Assembly: GCA_036508635.1 (NCBI GenBank)
Contig: DATCGY010000191.1
Location: forward strand, 1 to 13,491
Direction: 5' to 3'
DNA from: FEN-727 sp036508635
GTDB lineage: Bacteria; Actinomycetota; Geothermincolia; Fen-727; Anoxymicrobiaceae
Length of the DNA stretch: 13,491 nucleotides
Shown: positions 1-8,083 of the stretch, in pieces
Numbering within the stretch: position 1 is the stretch's first letter
Layout of the letters: the number at the start of each line of letters is the position of its first letter
Program-made: the position numbers and the translations under genes
The notes under the pieces: model-generated
The model's database searches: none
Told to the model about the DNA's origin: nothing
Seen by the model: only the letters and a program-made list of their open reading frames with translations

Positions 1-981
1 TACCTGCTCCCGTGGTTCAGGTGGTACATGAGGCTGGGCATCGTGGTCTACCTGTCGCTCATCGTCATCGCGTGCTACGGGCTGTCGGTGATACTCAAGT
101 CGTTTAAAGGCCGGCGCAAGGAGATGCTGCTCATACCGATCGCGCTCATCATGGCGCTGGAGCTTCTTATCGTTCCGCCGATGAAGAGCTACGACTTCGC
201 GACCATCCCGCCGATCTTCAACGCCGTCGAGCAGCTGCCCAGGAACTCGGGGACGGTCTTCTACCCGATCTTCGAGAACGGCCCTTACGTGACCGCGCGC
301 CTGATGTTCTACCAGCGCTGGTTCAAGCAGCCGATGCTGAACGGGGCGCTGAACGACTCCGACGGGGAGGCGCTGCGAAGGACCATCTACAGCCCGTTCA
401 ACGCGGCCACCCCGGGCATCCTGAGGCGCTTCGGCATCAATTACATGGTCTACGGAATGGACACTAAGGGCGATACTTCCGCATCACTGCTGCCGCCCGG
501 GCTCCAGGAGATCAAGGCTTACGACGGGGACGGCTGGTACGGGAACGCCCACCTTTATAAGATTACTGCCCCAAAGGCCGACATCGTGCCGATGTACCTC
601 GGCGACATCTCGGTGCCGAACCCCTCAGAGGACGGCAGCACGGTGCGCATCGTGGGCACCGGGGGTACTATCAAGCTGCTGGACTTCGCCGGGAGCGACG
701 TCCGGGTCTCCATGAATCTGCCGATGACGAGCGAGACCCACGCTCACCAAGTCTCCATCATGAAGGGCAGCAAGGAGCTGTGGAGAGGTTACCTCTCGGC
801 CGGGGAAGAGACTGTCGCGGTCATGAAGGACGTCCTGATCCCGAAGGCGGGGGCCGACCTGAAGTTCGTCATAAAGGGCGGGACGTGGCCGGTCACTCCC
901 AAGGATACCAGCATATTCGGCATGCTCAGGTCTTCCTTGAAGATCGGCGACCTCGAGATATTGCCTGCCGCCGTCCTGTAG
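1..981 (+). CDS. Membrane protein, C-terminal part (GT-C/YfhO-like), 5' truncated
   Basis: The frame is open from base 1, so the gene begins upstream and only its last 326 residues are visible. Two hydrophobic segments (about residues 10-35 and 41-60 of the visible part) are followed by a soluble tail of about 265 residues with no further membrane span. The start of the tail (IPPIFNAVEQLP, then a VFYPIFENGPYV stretch and QPMLNG) resembles the post-membrane part of multi-spanning GT-C glycosyltransferase or YfhO-like proteins, where a conserved 'rP..nG' segment precedes an extracytoplasmic beta-rich domain. An ATG lies at position 28, but it falls inside a hydrophobic run that already reads upstream and is unlikely to be the start. 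It is probably the first visible gene of the plus-strand run, 78 bp before the next start. The role is inferred: sugar transfer from a lipid-phosphate donor, or glycolipid handling, outside the membrane. The catalytic N-terminal half is not in the window, so the family call is tentative. Confidence 0.7.
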   Translation, partial: YLLPWFRWYMRLGIVVYLSLIVIACYGLSVILKSFKGRRKEMLLIPIALIMALELLIVPPMKSYDFATIPPIFNAVEQLPRNSGTVFYPIFENGPYVTARLMFYQRWFKQPMLNGALNDSDGEALRRTIYSPFNAATPGILRRFGINYMVYGMDTKGDTSASLLPPGLQEIKAYDGDGWYGNAHLYKITAPKADIVPMYLGDISVPNPSEDGSTVRIVGTGGTIKLLDFAGSDVRVSMNLPMTSETHAHQVSIMKGSKELWRGYLSAGEETVAVMKDVLIPKAGADLKFVIKGGTWPVTPKDTSIFGMLRSSLKIGDLEILPAAVL

Positions 982-1059
982 CGGCCTTGATTCGAAGGCC
1001 AATCCTGTTCAAGCTGGTACTGCATCGTATTGAACGTCGTCGGGAGGGAGGCTGGGACG

Positions 1060-1983
1060 TTGGTCCCCGAGCTGTCTATCGTCATCACCACCAAGGACCG
1101 CTGCGCGGAGCTGCTGCGCTGCTTGGAGTCGATCTCCCGGGCCGAAGGTGATGTACCCTCAGAGGTGATAATCGTCGACGACTGTTCGTCCGACGGGACC
1201 CGGGACCTCGAAAGCGGGGACGTCCGAGAAAGATTTGGACTGGCGGACGTGTCCGTCTTTCACTCCGAGGTGAGCCTGAAGATGGTCAAGGCCAGGAACA
1301 CCGGAGCGCGGCTGGCTCGGGGCCGGCTGGTGCTGTTCGTCGATGACGACAACGTGATCGACCCGCGCATGATCACCGAGCTCGTGCGGTGCGCCGACAG
1401 CGACAAAGACCTGGGGATTCTCGGCCCGTCGATGTATATGCTCAAGAGCCGCGTGAAGTACCTCGACAACCAGACGATAAACCTCTACACGATGAGGACG
1501 AAGCTGCGTGTCGACGGGGGGCGGGAAGTCCACGAGAGCGACGGGATACCCAACGTCTTCATGGTGAAGAAGGAAGTGTTCGAGCAGGCCGGGTACTTCG
1601 ATCACCGGCTAGTGCAATCGTTCACCGAGCCGGACTTCTCGTACAACGCGCGCAGGTTCGGGTTCCGCACCGCCATGTGCTCGCGGGCTGTCACTTACCA
1701 CGACATCGACCTCGCCGAGCGCGGGCGGCACATGGGCTCGATCCCGGCAAAGGCCTATTGCCTCATGCGCAACCGGTTCGTCATCAACACCCGGTACGGG
1801 CTGCCCCGGCAGCGCCTTACGTTCCTCGTGCTCTTCTCGTGGGTGTGGCCTGTGCTTTACTCGCTCATCGCGCTCAGGGACGGCAACCCCGGAAGGATAC
1901 CTTACTATTTTGCCGGCTTCTTCGACGGCTTTTATTACGCGCTCACCGGCAAGTTCAGGGAGAGGAAAGGGATAACTTGTTGA
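1060..1983 (+). CDS. Glycosyltransferase family 2
   Basis: Inverting GT-A type glycosyltransferase of 307 residues, expected at the inner membrane face, transferring a sugar from a nucleotide-sugar donor. It opens with VPELSIVITTKDR, the usual first strand of GT2 enzymes. It then has an acidic VDDCSSDGT segment (DD at about 40-41) for nucleotide binding and a DxD-type metal site (VDDDN, about 95-98). A hydrophobic stretch near residues 225-245 (FLVLFSWVWPVLYSLIAL) suggests membrane attachment. The TTG at 1060 is chosen because GGGAGGGAGG (1042-1051) sits 8 nt before it and because GT2 proteins normally begin just ahead of the LSIVI strand. A longer TTG start at 1030 lacks a ribosome site. The C-terminal layout resembles rhamnosyltransferase-like GT2 proteins, but donor and acceptor cannot be read from sequence. 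The gene lies in the plus-strand glycan run, 64 bp before the AsnB homologue. Confidence 0.92.
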   Translation: MVPELSIVITTKDRCAELLRCLESISRAEGDVPSEVIIVDDCSSDGTRDLESGDVRERFGLADVSVFHSEVSLKMVKARNTGARLARGRLVLFVDDDNVIDPRMITELVRCADSDKDLGILGPSMYMLKSRVKYLDNQTINLYTMRTKLRVDGGREVHESDGIPNVFMVKKEVFEQAGYFDHRLVQSFTEPDFSYNARRFGFRTAMCSRAVTYHDIDLAERGRHMGSIPAKAYCLMRNRFVINTRYGLPRQRLTFLVLFSWVWPVLYSLIALRDGNPGRIPYYFAGFFDGFYYALTGKFRERKGITC

Positions 1984-2047
1984 TCGGAAAGTCCGTACAG
2001 CCCGTCTGCCTGCCGCTTCAGACCGCTTCGGTCCGGGGTGGATGACG

Positions 2048-3904
2048 ATGTGCGGGATCCTCGGATACGTCACGAGAGGCGCGATCGACATGGCGGCGTT
2101 CGACCGGGCGCTTTCCCTCCTGGCCTGCAGGGGGCCTGACGCAAGCCGCACCACGACCCGCACGATCGGGGATGCGACCGTTGTCCTCGGCCACACGCGC
2201 CTAGCGGTCATCGACCCGGGGCCCGAGGGAAACCAGCCCATGGAGCGCGGCTCGAGCGTGGTCGTCTACAACGGCGAGATATACAACTTCCGCGACCTGG
2301 CCTCCGAGCTCGGGCGCGAGAACGTCACGCTCCGCACAAGGTCGGACACTGAGGTGTTGCTGGCGGGCTACGAGAGATGGGGCGAGCGCCTCGTGGACCG
2401 GCTCGACGGGATGTTCGCCTTCGCGCTGCTCGACGAGGGGCGGGGGAGAGTCTTCTGCGCACGCGACCACTTCGGCAAGAAGCCTTTCTTCTATTTCCTG
2501 GACGGGGAGCGGTTCGTCTTCGCTTCGGAGCTGAAGGCGCTCGTGGCATTTCCAGAGGTGCGCGCGAGCCTCGACATCGACAAGCGTTCGCTCGCGAAGT
2601 TCCTGGTGTATGGGTATGTGCCCTCACCGCACACGATCTTCGACAAGGCCTCCAAGCTGGAGCCGGCTACGAGCATGGCCTTCGACATCGCGTCGTGGAG
2701 CATCGCTGACAAGGAGCGGTTCTGGAAGCTGGAGGACGTCGCGGGCGATAGACGCATCGGCGATGAGGAAGCGCTCGAGGGAGTCGAAGACCTGCTTATC
2801 CGGTCGGTCCGCAAGCGGCTTGTGGCGGACGTCCCGCTCGGGGTGTTCCTGAGCGGCGGAGTGGACAGCAGCCTCATCGCGGCCATGGTTGCGCGTGAAT
2901 CGCACGACGTCGAGAGCTTCACTGTCACGTATAAAGACTTTGCAGATGACGAAGGCGCCTACGCCTCGCGCGTGGCGTCGGAGCTCGGCATCCGGCAGCA
3001 CTGCACGGATTTTCACGAGGGAGACGCGAGGGAGAATTTTCTCGAGATCACGGACTACCTCGACGAGCCTATCGCGGACGCGGCGCTCGTGCCGCTGTTC
3101 TTCATCGCAAAGACTTCGCGCCCGCTCATCACGGTGGCGCTCGGCGGAGACGGCGGAGACGAGGTCTTCGGCGGCTATTCCAAGTACAGGGCGCAACTGT
3201 TGGCGGAGCGGCTCGGCAAGGCGGCTCCGCTGCTGTCGCGCCTGAAAGGCCTCGCGCCCGGCGCGGACAGCTACCGGCTTCTCGAGGGCATGGGGCTGCC
3301 GTTCCACGAGCGCCAGTTTCTCTATGGAAGCGGGGGCTTCACGCCTAATGAAGCGGCGCGGATCATGCGCCTTGAGGGCGGGGCGCAGTGGCTGTTCGAG
3401 GACGCCGCCGCGGCCGCCGCCAGGTTCGCGCAGACGGATCACCTCAACGAATCGCTCTACCTGGACTGCATGCTGCAGCTGCCGGACTGGTACCTGGTCA
3501 AGGCGGACAGGGCGACGATGGCGGCTTCGCTGGAGCTGCGGAGCCCGCTTCTCGATCGCGAGCTCGCGGAGTTCGCGTTCAGCCTGCCGGGGTCGATGAA
3601 AGTCAGGGAGGGTGAGACGAAGTTCCTGTTGAAGAAGCTTGCGAGCAAGTACGTGCCGCCCGATGTCGTCTACAGGCGCAAGCAAGGTTTCGCCGTGCCG
3701 CTCGGGCGCTGGATAGACACGGTGCTTCGTGAGGACTTCGAGCGCGTCCTCGGCATGGACTTCGGGTTGTTCGACCCGAGCATACCGAGGAGCCTGTTCG
3801 ATGACCCGGCCGGCAGGCTTGCTTATGGACGCGAGTTCAAACTACTGCGAATATTCGTTGTGAACAATTACCTGGACCGGATCGGGTGGGGGAAAGGCTC
3901 ATAG
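2048..3904 (+). CDS. asnB: Asparagine synthase (glutamine-hydrolysing) family amidotransferase
   Basis: Two-domain cytoplasmic enzyme of 618 residues, full length for AsnB. The N-terminal class II glutamine amidotransferase domain starts MCGILGY, with Cys2 as the nucleophile exposed after Met removal. It also shows RGPD, RLAVID (51-56), NGEIYN (75-80) and RSD (98-100). The synthetase domain has the ATP pyrophosphatase loop SGGVDSS (269-275), GGDGGDEVFGGY (366-377) and a KQGF motif near the C-terminus. All key residues look intact. The ATG at 2048 is used rather than the ATG at 2042 because Cys must be residue 2, and a GGGGTGG ribosome site precedes it. The stop is immediately followed by the epimerase ATG, so the two are translationally linked. 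AsnB paralogues in polysaccharide clusters often amidate a sugar or acid group rather than aspartate. That role is likely from context but unproven, and simple asparagine synthesis remains possible. Confidence 0.95.
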   Translation: MCGILGYVTRGAIDMAAFDRALSLLACRGPDASRTTTRTIGDATVVLGHTRLAVIDPGPEGNQPMERGSSVVVYNGEIYNFRDLASELGRENVTLRTRSDTEVLLAGYERWGERLVDRLDGMFAFALLDEGRGRVFCARDHFGKKPFFYFLDGERFVFASELKALVAFPEVRASLDIDKRSLAKFLVYGYVPSPHTIFDKASKLEPATSMAFDIASWSIADKERFWKLEDVAGDRRIGDEEALEGVEDLLIRSVRKRLVADVPLGVFLSGGVDSSLIAAMVARESHDVESFTVTYKDFADDEGAYASRVASELGIRQHCTDFHEGDARENFLEITDYLDEPIADAALVPLFFIAKTSRPLITVALGGDGGDEVFGGYSKYRAQLLAERLGKAAPLLSRLKGLAPGADSYRLLEGMGLPFHERQFLYGSGGFTPNEAARIMRLEGGAQWLFEDAAAAAARFAQTDHLNESLYLDCMLQLPDWYLVKADRATMAASLELRSPLLDRELAEFAFSLPGSMKVREGETKFLLKKLASKYVPPDVVYRRKQGFAVPLGRWIDTVLREDFERVLGMDFGLFDPSIPRSLFDDPAGRLAYGREFKLLRIFVVNNYLDRIGWGKGS

Positions 3905-4915
3905 ATGTCAGGAGTTGAGGCGCGGGGGACGGGCAGTTGCCTGCTGACGGGGTGCGCCGGGTTCATCGGGAGCCACGTCGCCGAGGCGCTGCTCGAGCGC
4001 GGCGATTCGGTCATCGGCGTCGACAACCTCGGCGGGGATCTCGGCTTGAGCCGCGTCTCTCAGGCGCGGACTGCCGAGACAGCAAAAGAGAAGAACCTGG
4101 CCCTCTTGAGCGGCCGTCCAGGGTTTGATTTTCAAAAGCTCGATATCAGGGACATGGCACAGCTCAAAGCCCTGTCGGGCAAGGACGTCAAGTCCGTGAT
4201 CCACCTGGCGGCCCTGGTCGGCGTGCGCGCGTCCATCGAAGACCCGCGCTCTTACTTCGACACCAATGTCATGGGGACGCTCAACATGCTCGAGCTCGCG
4301 CGGCGGCTGGGGCCACGCGCGTTCGTGCTCGGGTCGAGCTCCAGCGTCTACGGCGACAGCGACAAGGTTCCGTTTAGCGAGACGGACCGGACCGATTCGC
4401 CGATCTCCCCCTACGCCGCGTCGAAGAAAGCCTGCGAGGTAGCCTGCTACACGTACTCCCGAAGCTATCGCTTGCCGGTCACGTGCCTCCGTTTTTTCAC
4501 GGTCTACGGGCCGAGAGGGCGCCGTGACATGGCGCCCTTCAAGTTCATGGACGCGATCTCAAAGGGCCGCAGCATCGATGTTTACGGCGACGGCACGAGC
4601 GAGCGCGACTACACCTTTGTGGGGGACATCGTGGCCGGGGTGCTCGCCGCGTCCGACAAGCTGTTCGACTTCGAGATCATCAACCTGGGAAACTCGGATC
4701 CAATCTCCCTGGACGGGTTCATCAAGGTCATCGAAGAGGTCGTGGGTAACAAGGCGACGAGAGTCGGAAAGCCGCGTCAGCCCGGGGACGTCATGCGCAC
4801 GTGCGCGGACGTATCCAAGGGAAAGAGACTGATCGGATACTCGCCCCGCACGGGCCTGCGCGAGGGGCTCGAGGCGATGTACAGTTGGTACGTGTCAGAA
4901 GCCGATCCCAGGTAG
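3905..4915 (+). CDS. NAD-dependent epimerase/dehydratase, UDP-glucuronate 4-epimerase-like
   Basis: Extended short-chain dehydrogenase/reductase of 336 residues, the normal family length, cytoplasmic. The Rossmann NAD motif GCAGFIG is at 16-22. The catalytic serine region is SSSSVYG (144-150) and the Tyr-Lys pair lies in YAASK (Tyr170, Lys174). The segment RFFTVYGPRGRRDMAPFKF (196-214) closely matches the RFFTVYGPWGRPDM block typical of UDP-glucuronate 4-epimerases, which convert UDP-GlcA to UDP-GalA. A related UDP-hexose 4-epimerase specificity cannot be excluded. The ATG abuts the TAG of asnB, with a GGGGGAAAGG ribosome site (3888-3897) inside the upstream gene. Its role in the locus would be to supply the sugar nucleotide for the neighbouring GT2 enzymes. 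A uronic acid product would also offer a carboxylate for amidation by the AsnB homologue or for methyl esterification (inference). Confidence 0.93.
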   Translation: MSGVEARGTGSCLLTGCAGFIGSHVAEALLERGDSVIGVDNLGGDLGLSRVSQARTAETAKEKNLALLSGRPGFDFQKLDIRDMAQLKALSGKDVKSVIHLAALVGVRASIEDPRSYFDTNVMGTLNMLELARRLGPRAFVLGSSSSVYGDSDKVPFSETDRTDSPISPYAASKKACEVACYTYSRSYRLPVTCLRFFTVYGPRGRRDMAPFKFMDAISKGRSIDVYGDGTSERDYTFVGDIVAGVLAASDKLFDFEIINLGNSDPISLDGFIKVIEEVVGNKATRVGKPRQPGDVMRTCADVSKGKRLIGYSPRTGLREGLEAMYSWYVSEADPR

Positions 4916-4962
4916 GCTTCGCGGGCACAGCGAAACAACGGATGGTTCAGGGGACACGGGGC

Positions 4963-5700
4963 ATGAAAAAGCCATACTCGAATTTCTTCTACGACGAGTT
5001 CCACGAGCAAACGCTAGCCTCGGCTCGAGTCGTGGTTCCTACAGTCATGGAGCTGCTTCAGCCGGCTTCGGTGGTCGACCTGGGTTGCGGCCGCGGGGTC
5101 ATGCTTTCCGTGTTCATGAAGTGCGGGGTGGATGATGTCGTCGGTATCGACGGCCCCTGGGTCGACAAAGACACCTTGATGATCGCGGAGAGCAGCTTCG
5201 TCACAGCGGAGCTGGCAGCGCCCGTCGAGCTCGGCAGGACCTTTGACCTCGCGGTATCACTCGAGGTCGCCGAGCACCTGCCTCAAGATTCCGCCGACAG
5301 TTTCGTGGAGACTCTGACAAACCTGGCCCCGGCAGTGCTGTTCTCCGCTGCCATTCCATATCAGGGAGGCAAGAACCACGTGAACGAGCAGTGGCCCGAT
5401 TATTGGGCTGAGCGCTTCGAGAAGCGCAGCTTCCTGACCATAGACTGTATCCGCAAACGGGTCTGGGACGACGACAGGGTCGTATTTTGGTACTCGCAGA
5501 ACATGTTGCTCTTCGCGCGCGAGGACCTGGTTGCCGGCAGCCGTACTCTTCAGGACGAGCTCGCTCTTACCAACAGGTCGATGCTTTCGTTCGTCCATCC
5601 GAAGAAATACCTGCCGTCCGCCAGGGTCGTGGCGAAGATCAGGGACATCCTGCCCGAGCGTGCCCAGCGGGCGGTCTATAAACGGCTGGGGAAGTCCTGA
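4963..5700 (+). CDS. Class I SAM-dependent methyltransferase
   Basis: Soluble Rossmann-fold methyltransferase of 245 residues. The SAM-binding motif I is VVDLGCGRG (37-45), the acidic end of strand 2 is VGIDGP (60-65), and the post-strand-4 segment is SLEVAEHLP (99-107). A later HVNEQWPDYW block (139-148) recurs in a methyltransferase subgroup common in glycan clusters. The ATG at 4963 follows AGGGG (4949-4953). An in-frame ATG at 4942 would add seven residues and has no clear ribosome site. An open frame reaching back to 4801 merely overlaps the epimerase. The gene is 47 bp after the epimerase and 25 bp before the next methyltransferase. The acceptor is unknown; a sugar hydroxyl or carboxyl is the natural guess from context. 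Confidence 0.88.
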   Translation: MKKPYSNFFYDEFHEQTLASARVVVPTVMELLQPASVVDLGCGRGVMLSVFMKCGVDDVVGIDGPWVDKDTLMIAESSFVTAELAAPVELGRTFDLAVSLEVAEHLPQDSADSFVETLTNLAPAVLFSAAIPYQGGKNHVNEQWPDYWAERFEKRSFLTIDCIRKRVWDDDRVVFWYSQNMLLFAREDLVAGSRTLQDELALTNRSMLSFVHPKKYLPSARVVAKIRDILPERAQRAVYKRLGKS

Positions 5701-5725
5701 TGCTTGAGTGGGGGAGTGATTGAGG

Positions 5726-6469
5726 TTGCCGAATTTTGGATGCGCCGTGTTCGTGGCGCGCAGCCTTATGACCGTGGGTGAAAGTGAAGGCCTCCGTGCG
5801 ATCGAGGTTGGCGCGAATGGAATATACGGCGACTACAGGTCGATAGTCGATCTGCATGGCGGCTTCGATGAGTACGTTGGTGTGGATATCAGCGCGGGGC
5901 CCGGAGTCGACGTCGTATGCGACGTCGCGGACCTCGTGGACAAGTTCGGGGCGGATTCGTTTGACGTGGTGATCGCAACCGAGCTCATCGAGCATGTTCA
6001 GGATTGGAGGAAGGCCGTCTCGCAGCTCAAGCGCGTTTGCAGACCGGGAGGCGTTGTCGTTGTCACGACGCGGTCCATGGGATACGGCTACCACGCCGCC
6101 CCTTTCGACTTCTGGCGCTTCGAGCTCGGCGACATGCGCCGCATCTTCGCGGACTGCGAGCTGCTGCTGCTCGATACAGACCTCGAGGAGCCCGGTGTCT
6201 TCGCCGCGGCTCGAAAGCCCCCGGGTTTGCTCGAGGGTGATCTGTCAGGGCTGGACCTTTACAGCATCGTCGAAGGGCGAAGGGTCGCGCAAGCCGACTC
6301 CTGCGGGGTGAACCGCGCGAGGTTCACGCTCCTGATCCTGCGCGCGAAATTCTGGCAGCTCGGGCGCTGGCTTTTCACTTACGGTGAGAAGGACTACGGA
6401 CAGATTTTCGGCAGTCAGATAAAGGAGATCAAGGCCCTTTTCTCATTGATGCGCGGTGGCCCGCGCTGA
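5726..6469 (+). CDS. Class I SAM-dependent methyltransferase
   Basis: Methyltransferase of about 247 residues. It has motif I AIEVGANG (about 25-32), an acidic strand-2 end VGVDIS (about 51-56), and ATELIEHV (about 84-91) followed by the usual RPGG turn. The YHAAPFDFWRFE segment (about 122-133) resembles the 'YH.yP.DyWRFT' block of Methyltransf_11-like proteins found with glycosyltransferases. No ATG lies at the N-terminus. A TTG at 5720 is only 3 nt from the GGGGGAG ribosome site (5710-5716), while the TTG at 5726 is 9 nt away and is preferred; an ATG at 5768 is possible. It is probably the last gene of the plus-strand run. It differs clearly in sequence from the methyltransferase before it, so this is not a recent tandem duplication. 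The substrate is unknown. Confidence 0.87.
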   Translation: MPNFGCAVFVARSLMTVGESEGLRAIEVGANGIYGDYRSIVDLHGGFDEYVGVDISAGPGVDVVCDVADLVDKFGADSFDVVIATELIEHVQDWRKAVSQLKRVCRPGGVVVVTTRSMGYGYHAAPFDFWRFELGDMRRIFADCELLLLDTDLEEPGVFAAARKPPGLLEGDLSGLDLYSIVEGRRVAQADSCGVNRARFTLLILRAKFWQLGRWLFTYGEKDYGQIFGSQIKEIKALFSLMRGGPR

Positions 6470-6474
6470 GGCGC

Positions 6475-7104
6475 TCACTCCTTGTACAGGTGGACCAGCC
6501 AGAAGTTCGCAAACCTCCGGAAACGCTCAGGCACCCGTTCGAGGTAGACAAAGACCGGGCCTCCGTGGATTCCCAGGACAACCGGATGGATCTCCCACCT
6601 TTCGAACTTTGAAGCCTCCAGCAAGGCGAGGAAGTCTTCCTCGGTGTACTCTCTGACATGCTCCCACCATGGGAACTCCCGCTCGGGACGAAAGGTCTCC
6701 ACTAACGCCCTGACCAGCCTCTTCCGGTTAGGCGTACTGATCAGAGCCATTCCGCCAGGTTTGAGAACCTCGTACAGCTCGTTCAGCGCTTTGAGGTCAT
6801 CAGTAACGTGCTCGATGACCTGGTTGGCAACCGCTATGTCAACGCTGCCGGGTTCAATAATCCCAGAGAGCCTCTGCCAGTCACCGGCGACGTACTTGAC
6901 GTTGAAAGTGGGGTCGGGAACCCTCTCCGGCATGAGCTCGACCCCGATGACTCGATCGCAACGGGAGGCCAGGTCCATCGTGCGCTCAGTGTTCGAAGCG
7001 CCGATTTCGAGAACGATGTCACACGGCCGCACCCGGTCTCCGTATGAGCGGAAAATCGAGATCCAGTCGTACCATGTCTTGTCGGACGGCCTACCAATCT
7101 TCAT
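6475..7104 (-). CDS. Class I SAM-dependent methyltransferase
   Basis: Methyltransferase of 209 residues on the opposite strand, ending only 5 bp from the stop of the plus-strand neighbour. Motif I is VLEIGASNT (31-39), the strand-2 end is VIGVELMPE (52-60), and the fold continues with VANQVIEHV (92-100), LKPGG (114-118) and a STPNRKRL segment. A REYTEEDF block near 151-158 is typical of Methyltransf_11/23 enzymes. The ATG at 7104 is the only good start, because an in-frame stop lies about 15 nt upstream; no strong ribosome site is visible. Its 5' end faces that of the methyltransferase at 7232 across a 127-bp spacer, so it has its own transcription start. The product is likely to act on the same glycan or glycolipid (inference). 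Confidence 0.88.
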   Translation of the reverse strand: MKIGRPSDKTWYDWISIFRSYGDRVRPCDIVLEIGASNTERTMDLASRCDRVIGVELMPERVPDPTFNVKYVAGDWQRLSGIIEPGSVDIAVANQVIEHVTDDLKALNELYEVLKPGGMALISTPNRKRLVRALVETFRPEREFPWWEHVREYTEEDFLALLEASKFERWEIHPVVLGIHGGPVFVYLERVPERFRRFANFWLVHLYKE

Positions 7105-7160
7105 CGTGATATCCGGCTATAAATGCCAACAACGTAACACCCGCTCGTCTGTTTCTCGCG

Positions 7161-7188
7161 TGGAACAGGGCATATCTGTGAGTATAAT
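7161..7188 (+). promoter_or_regulatory. Candidate sigma70-like promoter
   Basis: A perfect TATAAT at 7183-7188 lies 16 bp after a weak -35-like TGGAAC (7161-7166). Transcription would start near 7195, leaving about 37 nt before the TTG at 7232. An ATG at 7187 overlaps the -10 element and so would not be on this transcript, which supports the TTG start. The call rests on the -10 match alone and assumes a bacterial host. Confidence 0.35.
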
Positions 7189-7231
7189 GGTTAATGTCCA
7201 TTTGGCTAGAACTCTTCCCCGTGGAGTCGTA

Positions 7232-8053
7232 TTGAACAGGTCGCAGTTCAACAGGTTGATTCGAGAGTATCGCGCATCGATGGAGACGCTTACCCCCCGG
7301 AACGCGTGGATGGACTGGCGGTCCGACGTCTACGTGAACGGGACCTGGCAGTGCGTGAAGATCGCGGACAGATACCTTCCTCCCGGCGCGCGCATCCTTG
7401 ATTTCGGCTGCGGGATGGGGCTTGTGGCGACGCTTCTGTCTCGGGACGGCTACAAGGTGACCGGGATCGACATCGATGTGGGGAATCAGCCGTTCGAGGC
7501 GGAGGATTCTTACAAATATACCTGGGGGTCGTATCAGGACGAGATCAATAATCCTTCCATGATAAAGGACTGCTGGGCCGACCTTCACACGGCTTTCGGC
7601 GCCGATTTCTCGGTCTACGACGGGCGGCACATCCCGTTTGACGATGGCTCTTTCGACGGCGTGGTCGCCCACGCGGTGTTGGAGCATCTCGACCCCACAT
7701 GGCTCTACAGCCTGCTTGAAGAGATACACAGGGTCTGCGCGCCGCGCGGACATTTCCTGGTCTTCAGGACGCCGAGGCCGCAGGCCTACCTCGAGAGGCT
7801 GGCGGCATGGCTCGGGCTTCCCGTACACGATGCAACGTACACCGAAGACACGGTCATCGACGTTGTCCAGGGATATGGGTTCAGGCTGGTCGAAAGCGAC
7901 GTGACCGACATGGTCCCATCGTTCCCACCGGTCGGCCTGCGGGCGTACAACGTTCTGTCACCGGTACTGGTCGGGTTGGACAGCCTGTTGTTGAGGAGTC
8001 CCCTGAGAAAGTACGCCCATCACATGGCGCTGACGTTCCAGCGCCTCGATTGA
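7232..8053 (+). CDS. Class I SAM-dependent methyltransferase (paralogue of the one at 12770)
   Basis: Methyltransferase of 273 residues. Motif I is ILDFGCGMG (55-63), the strand-2 end is VTGIDID (76-82), then VYDGRHIPFDDGSFDGVVAH (128-147), AVLEHLDP (148-155) and a FRTPRPQAYLERLAAWLG segment (178-195). The TTG at 7232 is chosen because GTGGAG (7221-7226) precedes it by 5 nt and because similarity to the related gene at 12770 begins exactly here: both read [start]-Asn-Arg-Ser-(Gln/Asp)-Phe. The open frame extends far upstream to 6644, but that part is antisense to the neighbouring methyltransferase and is not coding. The insert between motif I and the IPFDD block is longer than in most Methyltransf_11 proteins and is also present in the relative. 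It converges with the minus-strand operon, with 30 bp between the stops and no obvious terminator. The substrate is unknown. Confidence 0.88.
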   Translation: MNRSQFNRLIREYRASMETLTPRNAWMDWRSDVYVNGTWQCVKIADRYLPPGARILDFGCGMGLVATLLSRDGYKVTGIDIDVGNQPFEAEDSYKYTWGSYQDEINNPSMIKDCWADLHTAFGADFSVYDGRHIPFDDGSFDGVVAHAVLEHLDPTWLYSLLEEIHRVCAPRGHFLVFRTPRPQAYLERLAAWLGLPVHDATYTEDTVIDVVQGYGFRLVESDVTDMVPSFPPVGLRAYNVLSPVLVGLDSLLLRSPLRKYAHHMALTFQRLD

Positions 8054-8083
8054 GAAATAACCGGCGGGCTGTTCTGCGCGGCA

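Noticed and set aside
2624..3685. Minus-strand open frame of 353 codons
   Set aside because: It is antisense to asnB, which has full family motifs; the antisense protein is Arg/Leu-rich and unrecognisable.
4801..4962. Upstream extension of the methyltransferase frame at 4963
   Set aside because: It overlaps the end of the epimerase; the N-terminus of the family fits the ATG at 4963 with AGGGG upstream.
6644..7231. Upstream extension of the methyltransferase frame at 7232
   Set aside because: It is antisense to a well-supported methyltransferase, lacks homology and lies before the ribosome site at 7221-7226.
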